Assembly: GCA_028023455.1 (NCBI GenBank)
Contig: JAQFVV010006197.1
Location: 17,913,254-17,977,253, forward strand
Reading direction: 5' to 3'
Source: Epiperipatus broadwayi
Lineage: Eukaryota; Onychophora; Udeonychophora; Euonychophora; Peripatidae
DNA length: 64,000 nucleotides
Positions 14,401 through 26,400 of this stretch are shown here, in pieces (the stretch's first letter is position 1; each line of letters begins with the position of its first letter). Under the pieces are notes generated by a model. The model was not told where the DNA came from. It made no database searches and saw only the letters and a program-made list of their open reading frames with translations. The position numbers were made by a program, and so were the translations under genes.

Positions 14401-17400
14401 TTAAAGTACCTTTTAATTCCACACACATTCTCATACAAAAAAATTTTTGTACTAGGGCATCATCTATCTTCTGGACAAGATAACTAAACAATCAGTCTGC
14501 GCACATACACTCTGTAATTATTAAAATGTTAAAAAAACAAAACAAATATATAATATAGGGTATATGAGCACAGACTTTCACACCACCCACCACTCTATCT
14601 CATAACACTGATACACTTGAACACATATATGTTGAAAAGATAAATACTCACCAATATATGTATTTCATGCTAAACCAGCAATCATCAGTTGGTCCAGATT
14701 ACCATCTCTACACATATATGCTATAAGTGCTCAGATATATATTAAGATAGCCAGATGGCTATCTTAATATATATCTGAGCACTTATAGTATATATGTGTA
14801 GAGATGGATGGCTATCTTAATATATATCTGAGCACTTATAGCATATATGTGTAGAGATGGTAATCTGGACCAACTGATGATTGCTGGTTTAGCATGAAAT
14901 ACGTATATTGGTGATTATTTATCTTTTTGGCATATATGTGTTCAAGTGTATCAGTGTTATGAATGTGTTCAAGTGTATCAGTGTTATGAGATAGAGTGGT
15001 GGGTGGCGTGAAAGTCTGTGCTCATATACCCTATATTACATATATAGACATAGATATATAATAAGCCTGTGTTTCAGTTATTAAAACAAATATAGTAAAA
15101 AATCAAAGTTATTTATTGATAACTAAAAAAACATTGTGTTTTAAATATGAAAATAGCCACTGGAAAATTATAGTAGTTGAATTATTATATATGCTGTAAC
15201 TGGATCATGAAACAAGTGAAAATGATCCTGTTCATTAGTTAATCAAAACTATTCTTATTGGGTGATCCTGAACTAGGGTTATTGGACTCTTTGAAGATAA
15301 TAATCTTGTTTTTCTATATAATCACTTAACATACACAAAATAATAAATTTATTTATCTATATATTTATATGTTCTCAAAATTTGTTTATAAAATTAAATG
15401 ATTTACCCTTGGTCCTCTAGAATCCTCCTCTTCAGCTTTCTCTTTCATTTGTTCTAAAGCAGCATGTGTATTGACATATACTACCATAGGAGTGTCTTTA
15501 GCAATATAAGCTACTTCAGTCTTACCAGAAAGGTGACCAGTTAAAAAAAACAAATTTAAATTGTAGTAAAAAAACATAAAAAAGGTTCAGTTTAAGCAGT
15601 GAAAAAACATTTCCATAAAAATAAAGTAAAAAGAAATATACAAGTCATTACGAGCAGTAATCTATTAAATTTAATTTATTCTGGAGCAATCTATTGTAAG
15701 TCTGAATAATCACTTGACACTAAATGGCAGTAATATACCATGAATATATTAATGCAGATAGTGAATGCAAGTTTACAGAATTTTGAGAATGTTTGTTTGG
15801 TAAATAATACTAAAACCTAAAATCTATTCATATATCTTAAATATTCCTTGCATTTTAAAATGATTTCATATTTCAAATAGTTTGAGTATTTTGTTTAAAT
15901 ACTTTAACATCTTTTATTTAAACATGCATTAGTCAAATAAAAAGAATAAATAAAAACAATTATAATTCAAGTATTTAATGTTTAAATTTCATTAAGGAAT
16001 TTGAATGAATTCATAAAAGTGACAATATATTTTCTTTATGAATATTAATAATTATAATCATTTATTGAATTCATATACATTCATAAACAATTCTAAGATC
16101 TTCAGAATCTTATTATTTTAACATTATAGAAGAAAAACAAGGTTTTTTAATTTAGATATTGACTCCTTAAAAAAACACAAAACAACAAACAAATCAATTA
16201 TGTTTATTACAAGACGACAAATCAATATATTTTTTCACTAGAAAGTCAAATATTACTTCAAAAAAGTCTACCAAAAAATATTTTATGACAGATTAATCAC
16301 CTGGCAGATACATTCTCCATATAGAACAAAAAGAATATAACATTGTTGCTATTTCATCTAGGAAATATTAGAATAACTTATGTCAAAGATGACATTTTAG
16401 AGATAAGTATGGAACCTTATTAAGTAAAACAAATAATGATATAACATTTAAAGTATCATGATACAATCAGATAAAAATAAAAATAGAAAAGTAAAAAAAA
16501 ATATTATTTAGTAGACTTACAACCTAAAATAATCTTTCAATGTAATATTGGAAAACCTGCAGTTATAATGATTACTGTATTTTCTTATTTTTTCTTGAGA
16601 TATATTTACATTAGTAGCAGAAATGAAGTTATATAATAATCACTTCATAATTACTAGGATATTATTTCAAAGTTCAAAGGTTATTGAACAGTTCTTTGGA
16701 TAGTATTCTCAGTAATAAATTGTAACACTAGTTGAAAATTTTCTAACTAGCTTTTGGTCTTGCAAGTTGCCATTATATATTTTTCTTTTTACTGACACAT
16801 TTGAAAAATTCAGTTTTCTCCTGCCTTTTTAATATTATTAAATCTTTGTTATACTTTCTGTACCACCTGGATTATACACAAATAAAAAAGGCAATGTACT
16901 TATGCTTGAAATTAACAACCTCATATCTCCAACTAAGATTATGTAGATTGTATTTAAGAGTCAATATTATATGGAACTAGATTGTTTATAACTAGCCATT
17001 TGAAAAAATTCCCATGTGATTTGAGGAATTTGACTATCTGAAAAATTTCTGGTGACAAATTCCAACTCATAATTTTAATAATAATATACTTAATTTTTTA
17101 TTAGTTATAGCTGTAAAAAAAAGACAATTTTTTTTCTTGTGTAATTTAATTTTTTTGAAAAACAAGAAGAGATTAAGATCTTTAGAAGTTGTTTATAAAT
17201 TGATTTAAAAAAACAGGAAATGATTAAGATCTTTATCTTTGAAGAAATGAAAATAGTTTATCAATTAATTAAAATAAAACAAGGAAGGATTGGAATCTTT
17301 ATCTCTGAAGAAATGAAGTTAGTTTTTCAATTAGAGTATAAATAGAATTTTTTTTTTTTAAAAAAAAATCTTGCTTATAAAAAGAAAATCAAATAGTCAA

Positions 17401-20400
17401 GGCTTAATGTAGTAATTTGTGAGATAGTGTCATTGGATAGAAGATTGATACTAGTATTGTTTTATAAAAATAAAGAGTATGTCAGCAGCAGAATTCAGTA
17501 GGAGTTCAGTAGTGGTGAAGTTCATGGGCCAGAATCTCAGCTTGGAAGTCTGATGCTAGACTGATCTTATTCTTAATTAAGAAAAGATGTTTGCAAAGCA
17601 ATATATTATGGAATTTACAAGAACCATCTGCTAGTTTTGCTAAAAGCTGATCATTAATGATCCAACTATGTAATTAATTTCACTTAAAAAAAAATGTGGG
17701 AGAATGAAAATAGCACTGATAGAAACTTCCAACTAGTCTTATGAATTGATTCATCCAAAATCATGGCTGCCTCAACTTATGTTAGACTGAAATGAAAATA
17801 ATTATAAAATTGAAAATTTGGGCTACAAAAGAAAAAATTAAATGGATAAATTAACTATTGAAAAGGCTATAACAAGTAAGAAAAAAAAATCCCGCAAGCA
17901 AGAAATTGATTAAACTACTACCTGCAAGATCTAGCACAAGAGACACTCAATTAGGTAAATACAAAAGAATTGGAAAAAAAAAATTTATAGTAAAATGAAG
18001 TATTATAGAGTATATGCCTAATACATTTATAAATGTTACTTTATAAGCAAAGTAATAACTGAAAATAGTGAATATATTTTTTTTGTTTTGATGAAAAGAT
18101 TTTTATTTGATTAAAATTCTATGAGGACATCTTCATTTTCAAAAGAAAAAGGAAATGAATTTTCAAGTTAGTTATTATTATTTCTTTATTGTGAAATATG
18201 TTTTTATAAATAAGGTTTGATTACTGTAAAGAAACAACTAATTTAAATTAAATGTTAATTAATTAAGAGGAATTATATTTATGTTATGCGAAATTATATG
18301 TGTATTGCATAAATAGGAATGATGAATATTAACTTTGGATTTGTCACATAATTATTTTTTAATTATCTTTTTTTATTCTTTTATTTGTTCATTTTTTTTA
18401 AATAAAGGGATAAATAATTTCCAATTTTTTTTTTCATGTCTTTATTCTTCCAGATCTATGAAGTACCAGTATGTATGAATGCTTTCATTACAGTGTTATG
18501 TTCTAAATGATTTGTAGATTATCCCAGTGAAATTATTTACTAATAGAATTGTATACAAAATTAACAAAGCGTATGACACACTTGAATGAGAAGCTATAAA
18601 GAATTGTGTAAATTTTCTCTTGTTCACAATGTCTAGGGTCTTTGAAATCCTGAGGTTAGTTAAAATGTATTTATAATATATATGTGTGAGTGTATGTTTG
18701 TGGATATGCAGATGGTTCTCTATAAAATTATATGGATGGCACAAAAGTAATGATGACCTTTCAAGCCCACATATTTCATTTTATAGATTTGATAATTAGT
18801 TTTTGATGGATAGAACATTCATGATATGTGATGACCCAGAGCAGTGATATCATAATACCAGCATTTTTTGTTTATTATTATAGATTTTTTAGCACTTAAA
18901 TATGTGTGTGGATGAAATTTTGATTATACTTTAAGATTGATATTGTCTTGATGATGATTAACCTAACTTTTATAATATATTTCTTTCAAATTTAGTTACA
19001 AAGGATAATAATTGATTCTGAATGAATGATTAATGCTGGTAGTGTCATATTATAACTTTTTATAATTATTCATAATGGCTTCCAATACTGATTATTCAAA
19101 AAAAGTTAGGTTTTTAAGGATGATGATTTTCCATTACCCATTACACTCCTAACTTTCTTACTGTTAACAGATCATGATCCAATTGTGACTTTCAGTTTTG
19201 ATAGCCAGTACTACAAAATTTGGCGCTCAAATATAACTTTACACATGAAAAACAAGAACCTGTATTCATGCTAAAAGAAATAAAAAAAGAAAATATTATG
19301 AAATATGTGACAAGAGTATATATGAGAATTTAGCTGTTTAATGGTAATTGATTTACAGACAGTAAATAGTAATGATGATTTATATATTAAATAAAATGTC
19401 CAAATTTAAAATAGAACAGGCGAAAAAAGCAAGATTTTTGAAGACTGGAAAAAACTTTTGACTGGAGTTTGTTTAGCTGTACTTTTAATACTGAGTAATG
19501 GAGAATTTTGTCACTGGCTTTAGGGCAAAATATTGTCAAGCATTATCTCAGTATTGCACTTTGCCACTTTCTAATTTTTATATTTACCAGCTTATAAGTT
19601 TCAAAATGAAGCAAGGCATAATTTTCAAATTTGATATGTACCAATGTTATTTTTTCCGATGTATATATTCTTTCAGCTATATGTTTTGTGAATTAGCAGA
19701 GTATGTGACTTATTTCATCATAGAATTGTGTTTTAAGGAATTTATTAGTTATATCAGTGAAATTATTCAACAATAGAATGAATTATGTATATTTGCTCTT
19801 GTTCACAGTCTCTAGGATACTTACAATCCCAAAGCTAGTTAAAGCATAATGGTATTTGTAATATATATGTGTGAGTATATTTGTGAACATCCAGATGTTT
19901 CTCTATAAATTAGTTGGATGATGCAAAAATAAAGATCATCTTTAAAATTTACATATTTCATTTTATAGATTTGATAATTAATTTATTGATGGCCAGTACA
20001 CTCATGGTACCTTGATGCTCCAGAGCATTGATGATGATCAGCTATGATATCATGATCCTAGCATTTTTTGTTTATTTAGCACTTAAATAAGTGTGTGCAA
20101 ATGAAATTCTGATGATTGCTTTTATATTATGCCTTAAGTTAGGCATTATCTAGATCATAATTAGCCTAAGATTTATAATATATCTCTTTTAAATCTGTCA
20201 CAAAGGATGACTGTTGATTGTGAATTATTAATGCTGGTGATGTCATATTATAATTAATTATAATGGCTTCCAATGCTGATTTTTGCTCATTTTCTATGCT
20301 CAATAAAACAGTAATGCTTTTGTGGATGACTACTCATCATTTCAGTTATGTTTGGAATGATTTTCTATAATCCATTATACTCTTTCTTTTGTACAATTAC

Positions 20401-23400
20401 AGCATGTAGTAACAATTGAAATACATGATTTCATATGTTTATCAAATAGATAGATTGTTAAATTATTCATGTTGATTAACTTGATTAAATTTTTGTAAAG
20501 TTAAAACTTAGTAGTTTTTTAAATCCTTTTTACCATTACACCATCTTATTATAAATATGTGTATGCATACATAATATTTTTGAAATAATGATAATATATC
20601 TGTATGAGAAAGATGGCAATAAAATAAAGATGATGTTTATAAATGACCATGAGTTAAAGACAGCATAATGCAATGCCAAAGGACACAGTTAAAAATATGA
20701 AGTCTCTTGACCAGCCGAGTTCAAAGACAGGGATACAGAATAATGTAAATTGGGAATATGAGAGAATGGGTTTAGGATCTTCAGGAATACTAATCTATTG
20801 ATTTAGATTGATGTTGTGCTTTTATAGTTTAGTCATAAATTGCAAATTAAAGTTGGTTTCAGTCTTATATACTAGTCTGATCTCTTATGGCATCAAAATA
20901 TGTATCCCTATCATTTATTTTTTCCACATGTCTTTATTCATATACTTCAGTAATGTGTGATGGAACAGAAGTTTGAAATATATTTGAATACATATTATAT
21001 AAACTTAAGTTTAGGTATCTCTAAAAATAATATGTATATGAAGTTAAATAGTAACATGTACTATATGGATTAATTGAAAATTTATGTTCCAATGTATCTA
21101 TAGTGTGAGAGTGTGGTCTGACTTCTGAGTTGATGGATGGTTGTGATAGAATTAAGCTAAAGATGAAAGAAACACAGATGAAAACAAAAAAATTTGCATA
21201 TTGTAGAATATAGGGGCAATAAACCACAGAGTCTGTTATAACTGGCCTATATAAATATTTGTAAATCCATTATAAGTAAATTATTAAAAATGATACAAGT
21301 TTCTCTTTCAAATATATTGCCTATAAATTTGATTTAATAGTTTAGTGTGCAAATCCACTATTGAAAGATTTAATTAATTTATAAGGATTTATGAATAATC
21401 GAAATGTGTGCAACAAAGTATATGATAATCATGTGATGTAAACATGATCTCTTAAACAAAGTCAGAGGTTTCTATGTATAGGCTAGATGGCCTAAAGATA
21501 TAATAAACATCATGAAGTGCTGCTATCTTGAATTAGTTATCAATGAGATATATTATCTTGAAAAAAATGTCATCAATTATTTATTAATTACACAGAAATA
21601 ACTGCCACTACAAAAACAAAATATAAAAAAGTAACATTTATATTCATGTACATATTTAAAATCATATAAATATTTCACATTTTCTATTTTATATATTAAC
21701 AACAATATAAAATTATAAAAAAAAACATCAAAGGATATTTCTATGATGCATCCATGCCATGTGAAAACAGCTACTTTAGCTCCAGAACCAAAAGTATATT
21801 TTTTACCTTTCACAATTTCAGTACCAAAAACTTCAGCCATTCCCTGCTTCAGCTATACATATATATATATATATATATATATAAATTAACAAAGCACAGT
21901 ATAATTTAATATTATAAAAATAGTCTTAACATGAAAACATATTAACAATTATAAAATCAATTGATGAAAGATATTTAAAAAAATGAAAGTTTGTTACAGC
22001 TTCATAATTTCTTTATACTTAAGTTTTAGTATCTAAATATTTTAAGATTCAATTTTTTTTTAGATGGGTGCTATAATGTAATGGTCAGACCTACTTGCCA
22101 TTCAAGTTCTGTCCACATCATTTTATCTGTGTTCATATTACTTGCTATTATAACTGCCTTCTCTCTTAGGACATCAACTATAAACTTTTTGTTTTTATTT
22201 ACTCCTTCCAACATAATTTCCATAATTCTAACTTAGCTACATGCTCTAATTCAAATCTTCCTCCTAATTTCCCTTCAAGTTTTTTTTTTTCACTTGCTCT
22301 TCTCAATATTTTTATCTTTGTAACTTTATTATTACAACAAATTTCTAAGATTTAGAAATTTTTTCCTTTTTTTTGTCTCTATTTTATGTAAAGCTACACA
22401 TCAAAATTATGCATTAAAAATCTCTTAATCCAACTTAAAGAATAATTTATAATTTTTATTAAAATCTATGGTAATTCTAACATATTTTTTTATTTCTACT
22501 TCCATGGTAATTTAATTAAATGTTTATTTCCCAAATATTCAGAAGAGTTTGCTCTTTGCCTAGCTATCAATATTAAACCTTTTATAATTTCCATCTATTT
22601 TCATTGTACTGTATAGTTTAATGCAAAGATAGAATGGGGAAATCGAAAGCTAAATTCCTAGATTGATTCCTAATTGAGAGAAATTAAATGGAATTATTTC
22701 ATTCATCATGACTTCTTCAGCAAGTGACCTAAAATTATTATTATTTTAGTTGCATTTACTCTCATCTCAAATTTATTACAAATTCCACCGGTGCTACTTA
22801 GTATTCTGCTAAGATTATTTTTATTACGTACAAGTACTATTATATCAAAAACAAAATTAATAATGAACCCTTTTTTCTCCAGTGCTAACTCCAATCTTAC
22901 CCTGCTCACTTGGCAACTCACTTAAACAATATTAAATAAAAGACAATTTTTCTATCCTTTTTCTTTTTTTAAATATAATTTTTCTGAAAAAAAGATTGTT
23001 TAAACCTTTAAATTTCTAATTTATGTCTTCTTTAGAAAATTCAACAAAAGTATTCAATTCATTCTATCAAAAGCTTTTCAAGATAGCTGAAATAAATATT
23101 ATCCTCTATTCCTTTTCTATACAACTTTCAATTGTTGTCATTACTATTCCAATTCTATCTCTTGTCCTTTTACTATTACTAAATCCAAATTGCTCTTGAG
23201 ATAAAAACAAGTGTACCAAAGTGGAAATGGATCTAATTTTCTTTAGACATTCAACCTCCATTTTATATTGAACTGCATTAGGACTTTTATGTAATAAAAT
23301 TATTATGGTTACTTTCCTGAAGTATAAATTACTTTATAAACATCACCTAATTCTCTATTCCATAATAACCTTTAGCAATTCAAATAGAAACTTATAGATT

Positions 23401-26400
23401 TTCTAAGACTTGCCAAACTTCCTATCAATTGTTACTAACACTACTTCTTCACTACTATATAGACTATTTTATCTTTATTTACAAACTCTTTCATGGCAAA
23501 CCTAAACAATATCTCTATCATGAACACGAGGCAATCATTGGGAAGCAATCCAACTACTATTGAAAATCCCAAGCAATAAATGGTATAAGTAATTGGAGTA
23601 TATATATATTTTGTTTACAATTTAAAATAAAAAGTAATGTATTATGTAAACAAAATTAAATAAAAATATGTTATGTGTACTATATTTACAAGTGATACTA
23701 CAATTTAGATGGCTAAAAAAATTTAGAAATTAAACAAATAACCAAGAACAAAAATACACTTATACAAATTAATTTTTTTTCAAAAATAAAGGTTACGAAT
23801 AAACAAGAAGAAAAAGAAATACAAATTTAGTTATACAAAATAATTAAACAATAAGCAAAAAAGTAATCTTTTTTTAAAAAAATAAAAAGTTATGGTGGAA
23901 TGTTGAAATCCTATGATTTAATCATTTAGATCAAGCATCTGCACCATTTTTCACACTCTAACACAAATGACGAATATCGAAAATTGATACATGGTTTTTT
24001 TGTGAGATTATTGTAGGAAAAATAATAAAATCGAAAGAAACTATCAATTTGTTTCTTGATCAAAATAAAAAAAAATTTTTTTTTTTGTCTTTCAATAGAA
24101 ATAATACTATATCGGAGAGACCATATTTAAAGTGATAAAAGCGTTTTTCTTGTCTATAAAAGAAAAATAGATAATGGGAGTTACACGTAGTTTTTTTCAA
24201 ACAAATAAGAAGTTAAAATAATCACTGCGTGTTTTTTCAAGATAATACTACCTGCGGTTTTAAAAAACTTTAGACAATTTTAATGAACAATATCTCTAAA
24301 AAAGACTAATTCTACAAATAAACAAAATCTATATTGACCAAAAAGTGATGATAAATCAGAAAATAAAATACTACGACTTCAACATTCCCTTCCATAATCT
24401 TTTAATTTTTTAAAATAAAAATTACTTTATACAACTCATTTCATATTTTTTTCTTTGTTATTTGTTTAATTACTTTCTTATTTGCAACTTTTATTTTTTA
24501 AAAAAAAAACTAATTTGTACGAGTAAATTAGTCTTTTTGTTTTTCGTCTTATTTAATTAAATTTCTTAATGTTTTAGATGTCTGCTAAGGTAGTATCACT
24601 TGTGAAAAAAGTACACATAACATATATTTTATTTACATAATGCACGGTATTTAAGTGCCTGTTAAATAATTATCTGAACACCATTTAATTCATTCCATTA
24701 TTTCAATACATTCTTCTATCATTCTTTGCCTATAAAAACTTTTCTATTCAACTATGCATTAAATTAAACCTTTGTAATTTCTCACATTTTATATCTTTAG
24801 AAGACTATTTTTATTTGATATATGCTTCATTCACTACTGTTTTGATATTTACATTTCTCCATTTTTTACTCCCCACAATTTAAGAATCATTGCATATCTC
24901 TTTTATAAACTATAATTGACATTACATCTTTTTAAAAATTTTCTTTGACTGAATCCCATCTCTGTCTTGAATTAACTTGATCACATATTCATTTATCTAT
25001 ATTTTATTTTATTATTCAACATATTTTATTATTCCTTTTCAATTTTTCAATAGTTTATTTAATTTTTAAATCAGTTCTTATTCTTTTAAAAAATAATCTC
25101 AATTCTATTACAAGTGTTGTGATCTAAATCTATACCATCTGCAAGAATTGCACAATCAATTTAACATCAATAAATAATCCAATTAAAATCTACTTTTCTC
25201 ACATTGAACCTTTCAGATGTAAATCTTCCTCTAATGATGCATAAACTACACATTCATTATTATAAAAACCATAAAAAAAAAAAATCAACAATTAAACCTG
25301 GGTGAATAAAAATCAGAATGTGAAATGGTTAGCTAAAAATGAAATATTTGAGATCAGCAATATAAAATATTAATGAAAAATAATCATTCATATTTTGTGA
25401 ATAAAATTAAAACTGCCAAGCAATTTATTAATATTTACAAATTACTCACTTCCATAATGACTTTCTCTTTTGCTTCCACTTCAAAACGTAATTCAGTATC
25501 AGGATCCAATTTATACTCTGCCGGTTTCTAAAACAAATAATTAACAATTAGGTGCTTATATTAAATACAAGCAAACAGACTTTGTTGATATGGAGTGTAA
25601 ATAATATTCATGCATACATATTTATATATACACACATAAAAATTGTTCTGTTTGATCAAGAATATTACTTCATGATTTAACAAATAAAATTTTTTAACAA
25701 TGTTAGCCTTAGACTTTTAATTAATTCCAAGATATCCAATAAAGAGGACTAGGTATGAGGTTAAAAAAGTGCTATAAATTATGCTAAGTGTGTTCATCCT
25801 TGGAATTTCGATCAATAAAAGAATGAAATATAAAAAAGATAGTCATAAATTGCACGAATAAGAATTAAACTGTATAGAAAAACATCGTTTATTTTGCTAC
25901 TTTTATCAACATCAAGTAATGGGTGAGCTCTCAATCTCTTAACAAAAGATTTATCTTCCATTTTTAGAAAATGATTTCACAGCTTTCCAAGATAACAATA
26001 ATTCAAATTTGTACAAGATGTTTTTTAATTGGGAAACCAAATTTGTTTGGAGCTATATCAGGTGAAAAAGATTTTCATAGATTAATATTATCATTGTCAG
26101 AACAAAAGCAAGATTTTTCATAAGCATTATGTAGCAACAGTTCTTAGTGTATATATATATACATTTTGAACAACTTCGTCATCTTTACTGGAAAAATATA
26201 GCTAGCCACATGTTACTAGATTTTTCTTAAAAGTAAATCACAAAGAAGATTAGTTACAAATATACAAAAGCATTTATAACTTTGTCAGAAGATGAGTATT
26301 ACAGATTTCCATATAATTATTTTACAGGAAAATGGCTGAAATAGATTTTTTCTTTAGCAAAAACCAATAGTAATTTTTCTAAAGACTTTTCCAACAAAAT

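Larger units (their letters stand above)
14551..15082. mobile_element. Hammerhead-ribozyme repeat family B, copy 2 (head-to-head)
   Basis: A 532-bp insertion in CLP1 intron 4 with an exact 12-bp duplication, aaaacaaatata, at 14539-14550 and 15083-15094. The left half is minus-oriented and carries a hammerhead at 14646-14702. The right half is plus-oriented with a second hammerhead at 14861-14917. The turning point near 14750-14815 holds extra duplicated pieces of the tcttaatatatatctgagca segment, and a short duplication of gtgttcaagtgtatcag lies near 14940-14975. Confidence 0.82.
15533..21738 (-). other. U12-type AT-AC intron 3 of CLP1
   Basis: The 6,206-bp intron begins ATATCCTTT (minus strand from 21738), matching the U12 AT-AC donor consensus. 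It ends TTTTTTAACTGGTCAC at 15533, giving a branch-site-like TTTTTTAAC about 8 nt from a terminal AC. Only this splice joins CIIE to LSGKTEVAY in frame, as in relatives. Confidence 0.88.

Noticed and set aside
19498-19776. 92-codon plus-strand open frame in CLP1 intron 3
   Set aside because: Overlaps the start of the second duplicated block, has no match in the first copy, and shows no domain.
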